NCBI GenBank assembly: GCA_023427985.1
Contig: JAEYZM010000014.1
Coordinates: forward strand, 1-64,000
Direction: 5' to 3'
DNA length: 64,000 nt
From: Bacteroidota bacterium
GTDB lineage: Bacteria > Bacteroidota > Bacteroidia > Sphingobacteriales > Sphingobacteriaceae
Each line of letters starts with the position of its first letter. Position 1 is the stretch's first letter. Both the position numbers and the translations under genes were made by a program. Below the pieces are notes generated by a model, which saw nothing but the letters and a program-made list of their open reading frames with translations, made no database searches and was not told where the DNA came from. This document shows positions 49,406 through 59,310 of the stretch, in pieces.

Positions 49406-51376
49406 TTAATTCCCTAAATTTCTATACGCTTTCCAAATAATTAATAAATCGTTTTCAACTTGATAATGCTTGGCATACAATAAATTCAGTCTTTTACAGG
49501 TATGCTCATCGACTTGAATTTTATTTTTCAAACCCGACATAGGATTTAACACACCCTTTAAAATTTTAGGAAGCTCAGATGTATTTATCGTAGAATTTAT
49601 ATAACCCACCCATGATTTTTTTTGAATCAACACCATCGCAATATTTTTAATAAATTGTATAGGTCGATGTATCAAAATTAAATGAAGTGGTAAGCTTAAT
49701 AAAAACAGGATACTCAAGGCATAATCGAATATTTTTTTATTCCGAATATGATTGGCCCTGCTTAAATTGAAATTAATATCGATGGTGTATAAGTCGCCCG
49801 GATTATCTACAGAATTACTTCCAATAATAAATAAACTTTCTTCAGGAGCAATTTTATAGTCGACTTGTGGATTTTTCACCATAGCCATGGAACTAATAAT
49901 TTCTTGCAATGCAAGTTCCTTAGTTGAAAAAATTATTTCATCTATGGCATATACTTCTGCAATTTCTCCCAATTGAACAATATTCCCTAAATAGTTTTCA
50001 TCCTTTTCTTTAAAGACATTATCGGGATGTACAAAACCAATGAAATTCACTTGAGTAATGGCTTGTTTCAACATCTCTAAAACACGCTTACCTTCTTCAA
50101 CTTTCGCCACGATCACAATTTTCTTTTCTTGTGAAATTCCATCGAGCTTAAAGTTTTTAAATCCAAAAGCATTTAAGAGCAATCGAAGCGATACAGAAGA
50201 AATTACTGTCCAAAATGCACCTAGAATTATTAAAGCTCTTGAGAATCGCCAATCTTCATTCAAGAATGCATAAGCACATGCAATCACTAAAGATCCAACT
50301 AAGAGACCTCTAATAAGTCGAGATAATTTATAGGGTTTATCGTATCCACCTGCTAACCAAGTAGAAATTAACCAAGCGAGAATGTATAAAGGAACTGCCA
50401 CTTCCATTAACTCGGGGGCATAGGCTTTTCTTACGTATTTATGATTCTCTTCCCAGTACAGTTTTATAAAATACATTCCGGCAAACCAAATGCTCGCATC
50501 GAGAAAAGGTAGAATCAATTTTTGTAAAAGTCTACTTATGATTGCAAGGCCCGCTCTTAGATAAATGGCAATATTAATTAAGAATGAAAATACTTTAGCG
50601 TTTTGTTTACTGAAATGTTTTTTGGCGAAAATGATCATCGCATTGTAAAAAACAAATACATAGTTAACAGAACTTTTCTTCGTACTCTCCCCTTTGTAAT
50701 GTATGATACTTGAATGCGGATAATAATAATTTTTATAACCACCTAATTGTATTCGATACGAAAGATCGATATCCTCACCATACATAAAAAATGTTTCATC
50801 GAGCATACCCACTTGGTCTAATACTTTTTTACGCATAAGCATAAAAGCACCAGCCAAAACGTCTACTTCGTGTACTTCATTTTTATCGAGGTATCCTAAA
50901 TGGTATTTACCAAAAGTTTTAGATTTGGGGAATAATTTAGAAAGTCCAAAGATCTTATAGAACGCTACCATTGGAGTAGGCAGACCTCGTTTGCTCTCTG
51001 GCAAAAACACTCCTTTCCCATCTACCATTTTAATACCTAGTCCGCCTGCATCCGGATGTTCGTCCATGAATTGAATGACCTTTTCGAAGGTATCTTCTTG
51101 AACAACCGTATCGGGATTGAGCAACAGCACATACTCTCCTTTTGAAATCGCAATACCTTGATTGTTCGCAACAGAAAATCCAGTATTTTTTTGATTGGCT
51201 ATGAGAATTACTTCAGGAAATTTAGCACGAAGCATTTCCAAGGAACCATCGACCGAATTATTATCGACCACAATTATTTCCAAAGGAATATTCTTAGTAG
51301 CTTTACGTACAGAGTACAAGCACTGCTCTAAGAAATACTTCACATTGTAATTAACTATTATGATGGATAATTTCAT
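49406..51376 (-). CDS. GT2 glycosyltransferase fused to a degenerate polyprenyl sugar-phosphotransferase
   Basis: In the 656-residue protein, residues 1-230 are a GT2 transferase (SIIIVNYNV, VVDNNSVDGS, LLLNPDTVVQ, MYGEDIDLSYR). Residues about 330-415 hold four hydrophobic segments. A Rossmann-like CoA_binding_3 type domain follows (KKIVIVAKVEEGKRVLE ... IGFVHPD). The tail (KIFDYALSILFLLSLPLHLI ... KSWVGYINSTI) resembles a bacterial sugar transferase but lacks its catalytic core. The GT2 part likely transfers a sugar to an envelope glycan. The fused part may only anchor it or bind donor lipid. It follows recR by 19 bases. Confidence 0.78.
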   Translation of the reverse strand: MKLSIIIVNYNVKYFLEQCLYSVRKATKNIPLEIIVVDNNSVDGSLEMLRAKFPEVILIANQKNTGFSVANNQGIAISKGEYVLLLNPDTVVQEDTFEKVIQFMDEHPDAGGLGIKMVDGKGVFLPESKRGLPTPMVAFYKIFGLSKLFPKSKTFGKYHLGYLDKNEVHEVDVLAGAFMLMRKKVLDQVGMLDETFFMYGEDIDLSYRIQLGGYKNYYYPHSSIIHYKGESTKKSSVNYVFVFYNAMIIFAKKHFSKQNAKVFSFLINIAIYLRAGLAIISRLLQKLILPFLDASIWFAGMYFIKLYWEENHKYVRKAYAPELMEVAVPLYILAWLISTWLAGGYDKPYKLSRLIRGLLVGSLVIACAYAFLNEDWRFSRALIILGAFWTVISSVSLRLLLNAFGFKNFKLDGISQEKKIVIVAKVEEGKRVLEMLKQAITQVNFIGFVHPDNVFKEKDENYLGNIVQLGEIAEVYAIDEIIFSTKELALQEIISSMAMVKNPQVDYKIAPEESLFIIGSNSVDNPGDLYTIDINFNLSRANHIRNKKIFDYALSILFLLSLPLHLILIHRPIQFIKNIAMVLIQKKSWVGYINSTINTSELPKILKGVLNPMSGLKNKIQVDEHTCKRLNLLYAKHYQVENDLLIIWKAYRNLGN

Positions 51377-51395
51377 TGATTCTAAATTAGAAAAA

Positions 51396-52007
51396 TTATT
51401 GAGATTGCTGGTAGTTTACCCTTGAGAGAATCGATCTACCAAGCGTCACTTCATCGACATACTCCAACTCACCTCCAAATGAAACACCTCTAGAAATAGT
51501 GGAAATTTTAATGTTGAATTCAGCAAGTTTTTTGTTGATGTAGAAGATCGTCGTATCGCCTTCCATAGTTGCACTCAGAGCCATGATGATTTCCTTTGGC
51601 TGTTCTTCACGAACGCGCTGAACAAGTGATTCAATGTTTAAATCGTTTGGGCCCTTACCATCCATTGGCGAAATAAGTCCGCCTAGAACATGGTACATTC
51701 CATTGTATTGTTGCGTATTTTCTATGGCGATGATGTCGCGAATGTCTTCCACCACACAAATTTCATCCTTGTTTCTTCGAGTGTTCAGGCATATGCTACA
51801 AGTATCATCGTCGCTAATATTATGACAAGTTTTGCAGTACTTGATTTCTTCTTTCAATTTATCAAAGGCAGCAGCGAATTTATTAACTGATTGATTATCT
51901 TGTTTTAATAAATGCAACACTAAACGTAAAGCAGTTTTTTGGCCGATGCCGGGCAATGCCGAAAAGGCTTGGACTGCTTGTTCTAAACGCTTTGATGGTA
52001 GGTTCAT
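51396..52007 (-). CDS. recR: Recombination protein RecR
   Basis: The start is set at 52007 (MNLPSKRLEQAVQAFSALPG), the universal RecR opening; the longer frame adds 44 unrelated residues that overlap the divergent symporter start. The 203-residue product has an HhH N-terminus (LPGIGQKTA), a four-Cys zinc finger (CKTC ... CSIC) and a Toprim domain (ICVVEDIRDIIAIE, GLISPMDGKGP). With RecF and RecO it loads RecA at gaps. It is first in a minus-strand set with a glycosyltransferase, which is probably coincidental co-transcription. Confidence 0.95.
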   Translation of the reverse strand: MNLPSKRLEQAVQAFSALPGIGQKTALRLVLHLLKQDNQSVNKFAAAFDKLKEEIKYCKTCHNISDDDTCSICLNTRRNKDEICVVEDIRDIIAIENTQQYNGMYHVLGGLISPMDGKGPNDLNIESLVQRVREEQPKEIIMALSATMEGDTTIFYINKKLAEFNIKISTISRGVSFGGELEYVDEVTLGRSILSRVNYQQSQ

Positions 52008-52053
52008 GTGATAAAAATAGCAATAAGAAATTAGAATTATTACATTTGTTTCA

Positions 52054-53496
52054 ATGACCACTACAATAATATTATGCAGCATTGTGCTGTACTTTTCTTT
52101 ACTGCTTTTAATTTCTTGGTATACAAGTAGAAATGCCAATCAGCAAAGTTATTTCAACGGCAACAAACAATCGGCTTGGTACCTAGTAGCCTTCGGTTTA
52201 ATTGGCGATTCCCTATCGGGCGTCACCTTTATTTCTATTCCGGGTGCAGTTTATAATCAGCAGTTTGGTTATATGCAATTGGTATTGGGTTATTTACTTG
52301 GTTACTTGGTTATAGCGATGGTATTATTGCCCTTGTATTATCGCTTAAACTTAACATCCATTTATTCGTATTTGGGCGATCGCTTAGGAAACAATTCACA
52401 AAAAACGGGTTCATTCTTTTTTATCGTATCGCGACTCATTGGTGCAGCATTTCGATTGTATATATCGGCAACCGTTTTGCAACTTTTCATTTTTGATCAA
52501 TGGAACATTCCATTTGGAGTTACGGTGAGTATCGTCATTGCATTGATCTTAATTTACACCTACAGAGGAGGTATCAAAACACTCGTCTGGACAGATACTT
52601 TACAGTCGGCATTCCTTTTAATGGGCGTAATCCTATCCATTGTAGCAATTGCAAACGCATTGGAATTAAATGCGATTGAACTAATGGAAACGGTAAAGAA
52701 CAGTAAGTATTCGACCATATTTTTCTGGGATTGGCAAGAGAAAAACTTTTTCTTTAAACAATTTTTCAGTGGTGCATTTATTGCGATTGTGATGACAGGA
52801 TTGGATCAAAATATGATGCAAAAAAATCTAAGTTGTAAATCACTAGGCGAAGCGCAGAAAAACATTTACTGGTTTAGCTTTGTTTTGATATTTGTGAATT
52901 TGTTCTTTGTTTCACTTGGTGCATTATTGTATACCTATGTAGACACGATGCAAATCGCATTGCCTGCAAAAACGGATCAATTGTTTCCAATGTTAGCTTT
53001 GAATCATTTGGGAATTTTTGCGAGTGTGGTATTTATTTTAGGAATAACGGCGGCTACTTTTTCGAGTGCCGATTCGGTACTCACCACCTTAACCACGTCT
53101 TTCTGCATCGACTTTCTTAAGATTAATCCAGAGGAAGAGAGTGCAAAAAATACGAGAACAAGGCATTGGATACATGTGGCATTTGCGTTATTGTTATTAA
53201 CTGTGATCGTATTGTTTCAAAAGATCAATAACGATGCAGTGATTAATTCCGTCTTCACAGCTGCGGGTTACACGTATGGGCCATTGTTGGGATTATTTAG
53301 TTTTGGATTATTCACAAAGTATAAAGTAAAGGATAAAATTGTACCAGTAGTTTGTATACTATCTCCTATTATTGTTTGGATATTAGATACGAATTCTGTT
53401 AATTGGTTAAACGGATATAAGTTCGGCTTTGAATTATTGATTTTGAACGGACTTATAACATTTGTAGGATTATTATTATTAAAAAAAGGAGAATGA
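52054..53496 (+). CDS. Sodium:solute symporter (SSS family)
   Basis: The 480-residue membrane protein has some 12-13 hydrophobic segments and SSS features: the GLIGDSLSGVTFISIPGAV region, GLDQNMMQKNLSCKSLGEAQ and ATFSSADSVLTTLTTSFCID. It should use the sodium gradient to import a small solute. Proline, sialic acid, biotin-like and glucose members exist, and the substrate is not readable. Its start region is divergent from recR. The LOG-type gene follows one base after its stop. Confidence 0.87.
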   Translation: MTTTIILCSIVLYFSLLLLISWYTSRNANQQSYFNGNKQSAWYLVAFGLIGDSLSGVTFISIPGAVYNQQFGYMQLVLGYLLGYLVIAMVLLPLYYRLNLTSIYSYLGDRLGNNSQKTGSFFFIVSRLIGAAFRLYISATVLQLFIFDQWNIPFGVTVSIVIALILIYTYRGGIKTLVWTDTLQSAFLLMGVILSIVAIANALELNAIELMETVKNSKYSTIFFWDWQEKNFFFKQFFSGAFIAIVMTGLDQNMMQKNLSCKSLGEAQKNIYWFSFVLIFVNLFFVSLGALLYTYVDTMQIALPAKTDQLFPMLALNHLGIFASVVFILGITAATFSSADSVLTTLTTSFCIDFLKINPEEESAKNTRTRHWIHVAFALLLLTVIVLFQKINNDAVINSVFTAAGYTYGPLLGLFSFGLFTKYKVKDKIVPVVCILSPIIVWILDTNSVNWLNGYKFGFELLILNGLITFVGLLLLKKGE

Positions 53497-53497
53497 A

Positions 53498-54205
53498 ATG
53501 ACAGGCGACGACAAAATTAGAAGAGCATTTGAAAACAAAAATTGGAATGAAATAAAAACTCAGAACTCTTGGCAAATCTTTAAAGTGATGGCAGAGTTTG
53601 TTGAGGGTTTTGAAAAGTTGGCGAAGATAGGACCATGTGTATCGATCTTCGGGTCTGCTAGAACTAAGCCCGATCATCCATATTATAAATTGGGAGAAGA
53701 AGTAGCAGAGAAGCTCACGATGAAAGGCTATGGAATTATTACAGGAGGCGGTCCGGGTATCATGGAAGCAGGTAATAAAGGGGCTCGAGCAACTGGTGGA
53801 AAGTCGGTAGGCTTGAACATCGTTTTACCATTTGAACAGACACATAATCCGTATATCGATTTAGATAAATTGATGAACTTCGATTACTTCTTTGTGCGTA
53901 AAGTAATGTTTGTAAAATACGCGCAAGGTTTTGTGGTATTGCCAGGTGGCTTTGGAACCTTGGATGAATTGTTTGAAGCATTAACATTAATTCAAACGGG
54001 AAAAGTTGCTCGCTTTCCAGTAGTATTGGTCGGTTCTGAATTCTGGGGTGGATTGGTTGAGTGGATACAAAAAGTAATGTTAGAAAAAGAGAAAAATGTT
54101 AGTGCAGAAGATATGTTTCTATTTAAAGTCGTAGATACTGCAGATGATGCTGTGCAGCATATTGTAGAGTTCTACGAGAAATATGTATTGAAACCTAATT
54201 TCTAG
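53498..54205 (+). CDS. LOG-family / TIGR00730 Rossmann-fold protein
   Basis: The 235-residue protein has the LOG motifs GGGPGIMEAGNKGA near 83-96 and PGGFGTLDEL near 148-157. LOG members are nucleoside 5'-monophosphate phosphoribohydrolases (cytokinin-activating in plants), and many bacterial ones are misannotated as lysine decarboxylase. The likely reaction is cleavage of AMP-like nucleotides. It is co-directional and adjacent to the SSS symporter. It converges on DUF502 with two bases between stops and no visible terminator. Confidence 0.86.
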   Translation: MTGDDKIRRAFENKNWNEIKTQNSWQIFKVMAEFVEGFEKLAKIGPCVSIFGSARTKPDHPYYKLGEEVAEKLTMKGYGIITGGGPGIMEAGNKGARATGGKSVGLNIVLPFEQTHNPYIDLDKLMNFDYFFVRKVMFVKYAQGFVVLPGGFGTLDELFEALTLIQTGKVARFPVVLVGSEFWGGLVEWIQKVMLEKEKNVSAEDMFLFKVVDTADDAVQHIVEFYEKYVLKPNF

Positions 54206-54207
54206 TA

Positions 54208-54756
54208 TTAAAAATCACTAACACCTCCTGAAACAGCAAATTTCATAGCGTCTGAAGCTTTCATATTCAAAGCTTCTACGCGTGATTTTTCTACTATTAA
54301 TACTTTTCCAGCAATGCTGTAGGAGAAAGGAAAATATACTGCAACTTGATTTTCTAAATTTAGCCTTGATAAATCTTTTTGTGTAATAAATCCAATTTGT
54401 TTTACACCATCGGAAATAAGTACCAATACGGGTTCGTTGAATTTTTTTTCTTCGCCAACAAAAGCTTCCAATAAATCTCTGAATGAGGAATATATTAATT
54501 TAAATAAAGGAAATTTGTTTAATAGCTTATCGAAATAATTGTAAATAGGCTCCGTTATAAAAGAAGTTACTAGTAGACCTACAAATGTTAAAGCTAAGAA
54601 GCTCACGAGTATACCTGAACCTGGGAATCCTAAGTCTACAATGCTATCGATACTTCTTACCACGTAATAAATCACATAAATAGAAAGTGCTAATGGTATG
54701 ATCACCAATATGCCTTTAAAAAAATAACTTAATACTAGTCGAATAATTTTATTCAT
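54208..54756 (-). CDS. DUF502 membrane protein
   Basis: The 182-residue protein has two hydrophobic segments (FFKGILVIIPLALSIYVIYY and GILVSFLALTFVGLLVTS) and a soluble DUF502 tail (EPVLVLISDGVKQIGFIT, then VAVYFPFSYSIAGKVLIVEK). The family is uncharacterised; members sit in the inner membrane. It overlaps the end of the upstream murF-alr gene by eight bases, so the two are probably co-transcribed. Confidence 0.85.
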   Translation of the reverse strand: MNKIIRLVLSYFFKGILVIIPLALSIYVIYYVVRSIDSIVDLGFPGSGILVSFLALTFVGLLVTSFITEPIYNYFDKLLNKFPLFKLIYSSFRDLLEAFVGEEKKFNEPVLVLISDGVKQIGFITQKDLSRLNLENQVAVYFPFSYSIAGKVLIVEKSRVEALNMKASDAMKFAVSGGVSDF

Positions 54757-57196
54757 AATAATAGATTCTTTGAACTCTTTGAGAGATCGATGTTAAAATT
54801 TCATAAGGTATTGTGTTTGCAATTAACGCTAACTCATTTATACTAGGATCTTCACCAAATACTATGACTTCATCTCCTTCTACAACCCCCATCCCTGTTA
54901 CATCTACCATACACATATCCATACATACACTTCCTATTATTTTTGCTTTCGAGTTTTTAATACTTACATATGCATTTCCGTTTCCGAATAATCGCGAATA
55001 CCCATCGGCATAACCAATTTTTATTGTTGCTATTTCAGAATCCTTTTCAATTAAACCTCTCCTACCATAACCAACCGTATCTCCTACTTTTAATTTTTTA
55101 ATTTGTGTTACGGTTGTTTTCAAAGTTCCAACTCGTTGCAATTCGTTCTGATAATTTCCAACATTTTCAATTCCATATAATCCGATTCCGAGTCGGACCA
55201 TTTCATACTGTGCCTCTGGAAACCTTAGTATTCCTGCAGTGTTCGAAATATGTCTGATAAAATCTTTTTTATAATGATTGCGCAATTGGGCATAGGTATG
55301 ATCAAAAATTGATAATTGATGTTGCGTATAATCGTCGTGATTTTCCGATTCAGAGGCAGCTAAATGAGAGAACACGGATACAATCTGCAACACATCGTCG
55401 TTCGTAAATTTAAACAAATCGGCTAAGTCTCCATCTGAAAATCCTAAACGGTTCATTCCTGTTTCTAACTTTACATGAATTGGATACTTAGATCGATGTT
55501 GTGATTTTACAAATTCATAGAATGCGCTTAATATACGAGCATTATATATTTCTGGCTCCAGTGAATATTCAAGCATTTTATCAAATGCAGCGGGTTCTGG
55601 ACTCATCACCATGATAGGTAATTGTATTCCTGCCTTTCGAAGACTCACACCCTCATCGGCAAAAGCCACTGCTAAATAATCGATTTTATTCCATTGCAAA
55701 ATACTGGCAATTTCTGCACTGCCGCTACCATAAGCAAAGGCTTTTACCATTGCCATTACTTTAGTACCAGGACTTAATTTAGATCGATAAAAGTTTAAAT
55801 TATGAACTATGGCATTGAGGTTAATTTCTAAAACTGTTTCATGAACTTTTTCTTCGAGCAATTTTGCAATGCGTTCAAAACCAAATTTTCTTGCCCCTTT
55901 AATGAGTATACCTTCGTTATTAAACTCAATATTTTTAAAATTCTGAATGAAGTCTTCAGTGCTTTCATAAAATTCTTTATTGATGTTAAAGAGATGTGCG
56001 GATGCTTTAATCTCCCTACCAATTCCTATAATTCTATTGATGGAATGCTGATGTATATAATTCGATAAAATGTCGTACACTGGTTCTGTTTCAGAATGAA
56101 CAATATCTGAAACGATGATGGTTTTAGTGTCGTGTTTTTGTTGATTTAAAAAATCAATTGCAAGAAGTAATGAAGAAATATCGGCGCTATAACTATCGTT
56201 GATCAATACAGATCGATTAATACCCTGCTTCATTTCCAAGCGCATGGGTATTGCTTGCAAGAGTTTAATTCTTGTTTGTATGTCTTGAATAGTAAACTGA
56301 AAATGCAAGAGTGTTGCAATGCAAATTACAGTATTTTCAATCGAAGCATCGTCAATAAAGGGCACCTCTACATCGAACTCATTTAGTTGAAAATATATAC
56401 TAAGGATGGTAGATTTAGCATATTTACGAACAGATAATATTCGAAGATCTGCATCGGCACTAAAAGACCAAGTAAAGGATTTTTCTTTGGGTATTAATCC
56501 ATCGGGTACGTAATCCTTGCCATAAATAATTTTTTTTGAATTCTTAAATAGCAAGAGTTTTTCATGAAGTTTTTCCTCCCTACTCTGAAAACCTTCATCG
56601 TGCGCAGCTTTAATATTTGTTAGTATCCCAACATCGGGCTGAATAATTTTTTCAAGATTAGACATCTCGTTTATTGTTGAAATTCCAGCTTCAAAAATAC
56701 CAAGTTGATAGCTATGGTTCATTTGCCAGACCGATAAGGGAACACCAATTTGGGAATTATAGCTTTTGGGACTTCGAATGATAGAAAACTTGGGCGACAT
56801 CAATTGGTAGAGCCAATCTTTTACGATTGTTTTACCATTGCTACCAGTAATACCAATTACGGGGAATGAAAAATGTGCTCTATGATATGCTACTAGTTTT
56901 TGCAAGGCTTCCAGCGTGTTGTCAACTATATAAAAGTTGGCAGAAAGGTATTCTTTACTTGCAAAATTCGCATCAGATACTACGAAATTTCGGACACCTT
57001 GTTGATACAGATCTTTGATGTAATGATGACTGTTTTGTTTTCCAGGTAATGCAAAAAACAGGCTCACATCGGCATAAATAATTTTCCTACTGTCTGTAAG
57101 AATCCAAAAGATTTCGTATTGCTCTTGCTGAATGATTGCTTGGCACTCGAGGATTTCTTTGATTTGTGTAGCAAGGTATTTATGTTGCATGTTCAA
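54749..57196 (-). CDS. Bifunctional MurF ligase / alanine racemase fusion
   Basis: The 815-residue fusion is a known Bacteroidota enzyme. Residues about 1-450 are MurF, with GSNGKT at 118-123 and SYNSQIGVP; it adds D-Ala-D-Ala to UDP-MurNAc-tripeptide. Residues about 450-815 are alanine racemase, with the PLP lysine in VMAMVKAFAYGSG near 483 and the VCMDMCMVD segment. Joining the two makes and uses D-alanine in one cytoplasmic protein. A second in-frame Met at 57190 is an alternative start. It is followed by overlapping DUF502 and is divergent from recX. Confidence 0.96.
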   Translation of the reverse strand: MNMQHKYLATQIKEILECQAIIQQEQYEIFWILTDSRKIIYADVSLFFALPGKQNSHHYIKDLYQQGVRNFVVSDANFASKEYLSANFYIVDNTLEALQKLVAYHRAHFSFPVIGITGSNGKTIVKDWLYQLMSPKFSIIRSPKSYNSQIGVPLSVWQMNHSYQLGIFEAGISTINEMSNLEKIIQPDVGILTNIKAAHDEGFQSREEKLHEKLLLFKNSKKIIYGKDYVPDGLIPKEKSFTWSFSADADLRILSVRKYAKSTILSIYFQLNEFDVEVPFIDDASIENTVICIATLLHFQFTIQDIQTRIKLLQAIPMRLEMKQGINRSVLINDSYSADISSLLLAIDFLNQQKHDTKTIIVSDIVHSETEPVYDILSNYIHQHSINRIIGIGREIKASAHLFNINKEFYESTEDFIQNFKNIEFNNEGILIKGARKFGFERIAKLLEEKVHETVLEINLNAIVHNLNFYRSKLSPGTKVMAMVKAFAYGSGSAEIASILQWNKIDYLAVAFADEGVSLRKAGIQLPIMVMSPEPAAFDKMLEYSLEPEIYNARILSAFYEFVKSQHRSKYPIHVKLETGMNRLGFSDGDLADLFKFTNDDVLQIVSVFSHLAASESENHDDYTQHQLSIFDHTYAQLRNHYKKDFIRHISNTAGILRFPEAQYEMVRLGIGLYGIENVGNYQNELQRVGTLKTTVTQIKKLKVGDTVGYGRRGLIEKDSEIATIKIGYADGYSRLFGNGNAYVSIKNSKAKIIGSVCMDMCMVDVTGMGVVEGDEVIVFGEDPSINELALIANTIPYEILTSISQRVQRIYYYE

Positions 57197-57234
57197 ATAT
57201 CGGTATTAAAAATTGAATTAATTGTTTTAAATTT

Positions 57235-57777
57235 ATGCTATATGTGAACAAGATGTGTGCTAAATCTACAAAATTTATTCCGAACGCTGAGATTGACAAA
57301 GTAAAAGCAAAGAAGCTTTACGACAAGAAATCGGCGAAGCCAAAAATTGAACAATATTGTGCTTATCAGGAGCGTTCGCAGCAAGAAGTTAGGGATAAGC
57401 TTTACGATATGGGCTTGCATAAGGCCGATGTAGAGGAGCTCATAAGCGAACTCATTACTTCAAATTTTTTAAACGAAGAACGATTCGCAAGATCGTATGC
57501 AAGGGGGAAATTTCGAATAAAACATTGGGGGCGGATTAAAATTAAGCAACAATTGAAACTCAAAAAAGTATCGGAGTATTGCATTAAAAAAGCGATGTTA
57601 GAGATAGAGCCAGATGAATACGAACAATGTATATTCAAACTATTAGAGAAGAAAAAAAGCGAGCTTCAGAAAAAAGAAAAAAACGCATATATCTTGAATC
57701 AGAAAACGATGAAATACCTTATGTCTAGGGGCTTTGAACCCGACATTGTACAAAGTCTTATGAAATCAGAATTATAA
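57235..57777 (+). CDS. recX: Regulatory protein RecX
   Basis: The 180-residue protein has the helical RecX repeats: CAYQERSQQEVRDKLYDMG near 40-58, then LITSNFLNEERFARSYARGKFRIKHWG, and KTMKYLMSRGFEPDIVQSLM at the end. RecX binds and modulates RecA filaments. The N-terminal extension (1-25) is Lys-rich, and the internal Met at 57253 is an alternative start. It ends in a six-base overlap with the convergent PspC gene. It is not next to recA. Confidence 0.85.
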   Translation: MLYVNKMCAKSTKFIPNAEIDKVKAKKLYDKKSAKPKIEQYCAYQERSQQEVRDKLYDMGLHKADVEELISELITSNFLNEERFARSYARGKFRIKHWGRIKIKQQLKLKKVSEYCIKKAMLEIEPDEYEQCIFKLLEKKKSELQKKEKNAYILNQKTMKYLMSRGFEPDIVQSLMKSEL

Positions 57778-57996
57778 ATCGAATACGCCTGTTTTTCTTT
57801 TTTGCTTCACATACTTTCGAATGTCTAACACAATAAATGCAAGAAAATAAAAAAGTATAGGCGCTCCTACTGAAAGGAATGATGTATAGATAAAAAATAG
57901 GCGAACCCTCGACAATGAAAGTCTAAACTTTTGAGCCAAATATGTACATACTCCAAACGAGTATTTCTCAAAGAAAGAAATGATGGACTGTATCAT
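57772..57996 (-). CDS. PspC-domain small membrane protein
   Basis: The start is set at 57996 (MIQSIISFFEKYSFGVCTYL), in an ATGA overlap with the DUF2851 stop; the longer frame would reach into that gene. The 74-residue product has an N-terminal amphipathic PspC-like part (GVCTYLAQKFRLSLSRVR) and one hydrophobic segment (LFFIYTSFLSVGAPILFYFL), ending in a basic tail. PspC domains sense envelope stress with PspB, but no psp operon is visible. It is short for the family. Confidence 0.7.
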   Translation of the reverse strand: MIQSIISFFEKYSFGVCTYLAQKFRLSLSRVRLFFIYTSFLSVGAPILFYFLAFIVLDIRKYVKQKRKTGVFDL

Positions 57997-59273
57997 ATAT
58001 TTAAACTTTTTATTCCGATGTTGCAATTTAAGCATTTTTTTTCATCGCAGTAATTTTCCCATAAAAATCTTAGGCCTTGAGTTTGCATGGCATTGCTTGC
58101 TTTATAACCTGTACATTCGTAAACATGGGTATACATATTCTTTTCGGCTTTAATTTCCTCCATTAAATCAATAGCTTTATTTATGTAATCGATTTCATTA
58201 TTATTTTGTCCATAACAGATCCACAACAATAATAGTGTGTTTAACAGTATTTTCTCTATAGATTCCGCTCCTAAATTCTTATTGCATGGACTTGATTCTT
58301 TATCGAATACATAATGATTTTCCCAATAAGCATTCACATTTGTTTTAAGGAATTCTTTTAAATGATTCATGCCATTTGAATGCAGGCAATCTTGAAAAAG
58401 ATGTGTTCGATGATACATAATAGAAGATAATTGAGCAATTCGAATGCTAGGAAAATTTAAAGGTCTGAGTTTCGCAAACTTCCAATTGGCTTGATCGATT
58501 GAGTTTAGATTATACTTTTTTTTAAGAAATCGATAATTACTTTTTAGTTCATTGGGGTAATCGTCGATGAAGCTCCGTTCGAGCATTCCTGCTTGTCCGA
58601 ACAACAATGCATCAATCAACAGAGGCTTATCGGCATTCTTATGAATAATTTCTACTGGAATCGAACGAGCTAATCGTTCCATAGGTTCGGCATTGACATG
58701 AAAACCCATATGCCTACATAGGAATTCAAAACAAACTTGTTCCCAGTGTGATTTGGTATGACCCAGTCGATGCTTTATGGGTAGTAACTTTTCTTCAATT
58801 CTTTGCAATGCCAATTGAATCAAATATTCATTAATCTCATATTCTTTCAATCGAGGCCACACATCGGCACAAGGAAGTATGCTTAAATCTTGTACCAAAT
58901 GTTCGTATTTACTAAGCACTTGTTCCGATATTCTTGGACCAATTTCGATGCAAGGAATTACTCTTCCGTTTTCAGTCTTACATGGAGTATTGTCGTCTTT
59001 AAATACGACGTGAAGAATCACGTTATTGTATGCATCGTCTAAAAAATGTTTGTGAACATTCCAATCGCGCGATTGTAAATGTATCTCCACATTCCCTACC
59101 CATAATGTATCATCGATTTTAATTTTAGCCGCTGAGAAGTCGGGCCCTGAATGATGTTGCAAGAATCCTTGATGAACAATTTCTATTTTGCTACCGTCCT
59201 TGCTGTATAAATTTTTTCGGTCAAATAATTGATATTTCCATACCGACTGCACAAAATCCTCCCTCATATCCAT
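57993..59273 (-). CDS. DUF2851 family protein
   Basis: The 426-residue protein matches DUF2851 throughout: the opening MDMREDFVQSVWKYQLFDR, then HHSGPDFSAAKIKID, WVGNVEIHLQSRDW and a Cys-x-Cys-x end near LNCNIG. The middle QRIEEKLLPIKHRLG region is helical. The function is unknown. The segment WNVHKHFLDDAYNNVILHVVF gives it a nuclease-like look, but no active site can be assigned. It is coupled to the PspC gene by ATGA. Confidence 0.85.
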   Translation of the reverse strand: MDMREDFVQSVWKYQLFDRKNLYSKDGSKIEIVHQGFLQHHSGPDFSAAKIKIDDTLWVGNVEIHLQSRDWNVHKHFLDDAYNNVILHVVFKDDNTPCKTENGRVIPCIEIGPRISEQVLSKYEHLVQDLSILPCADVWPRLKEYEINEYLIQLALQRIEEKLLPIKHRLGHTKSHWEQVCFEFLCRHMGFHVNAEPMERLARSIPVEIIHKNADKPLLIDALLFGQAGMLERSFIDDYPNELKSNYRFLKKKYNLNSIDQANWKFAKLRPLNFPSIRIAQLSSIMYHRTHLFQDCLHSNGMNHLKEFLKTNVNAYWENHYVFDKESSPCNKNLGAESIEKILLNTLLLLWICYGQNNNEIDYINKAIDLMEEIKAEKNMYTHVYECTGYKASNAMQTQGLRFLWENYCDEKKCLNCNIGIKSLNI

Positions 59274-59310
59274 AATTATTTAATGAATACAAGGTAAGAA
59301 AATCTTAGGA

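Noticed and set aside
52008..52139. Extended N-terminus of RecR
   Set aside because: The 44 extra residues are hydrophobic, unlike any RecR, and overlap the divergent symporter start.
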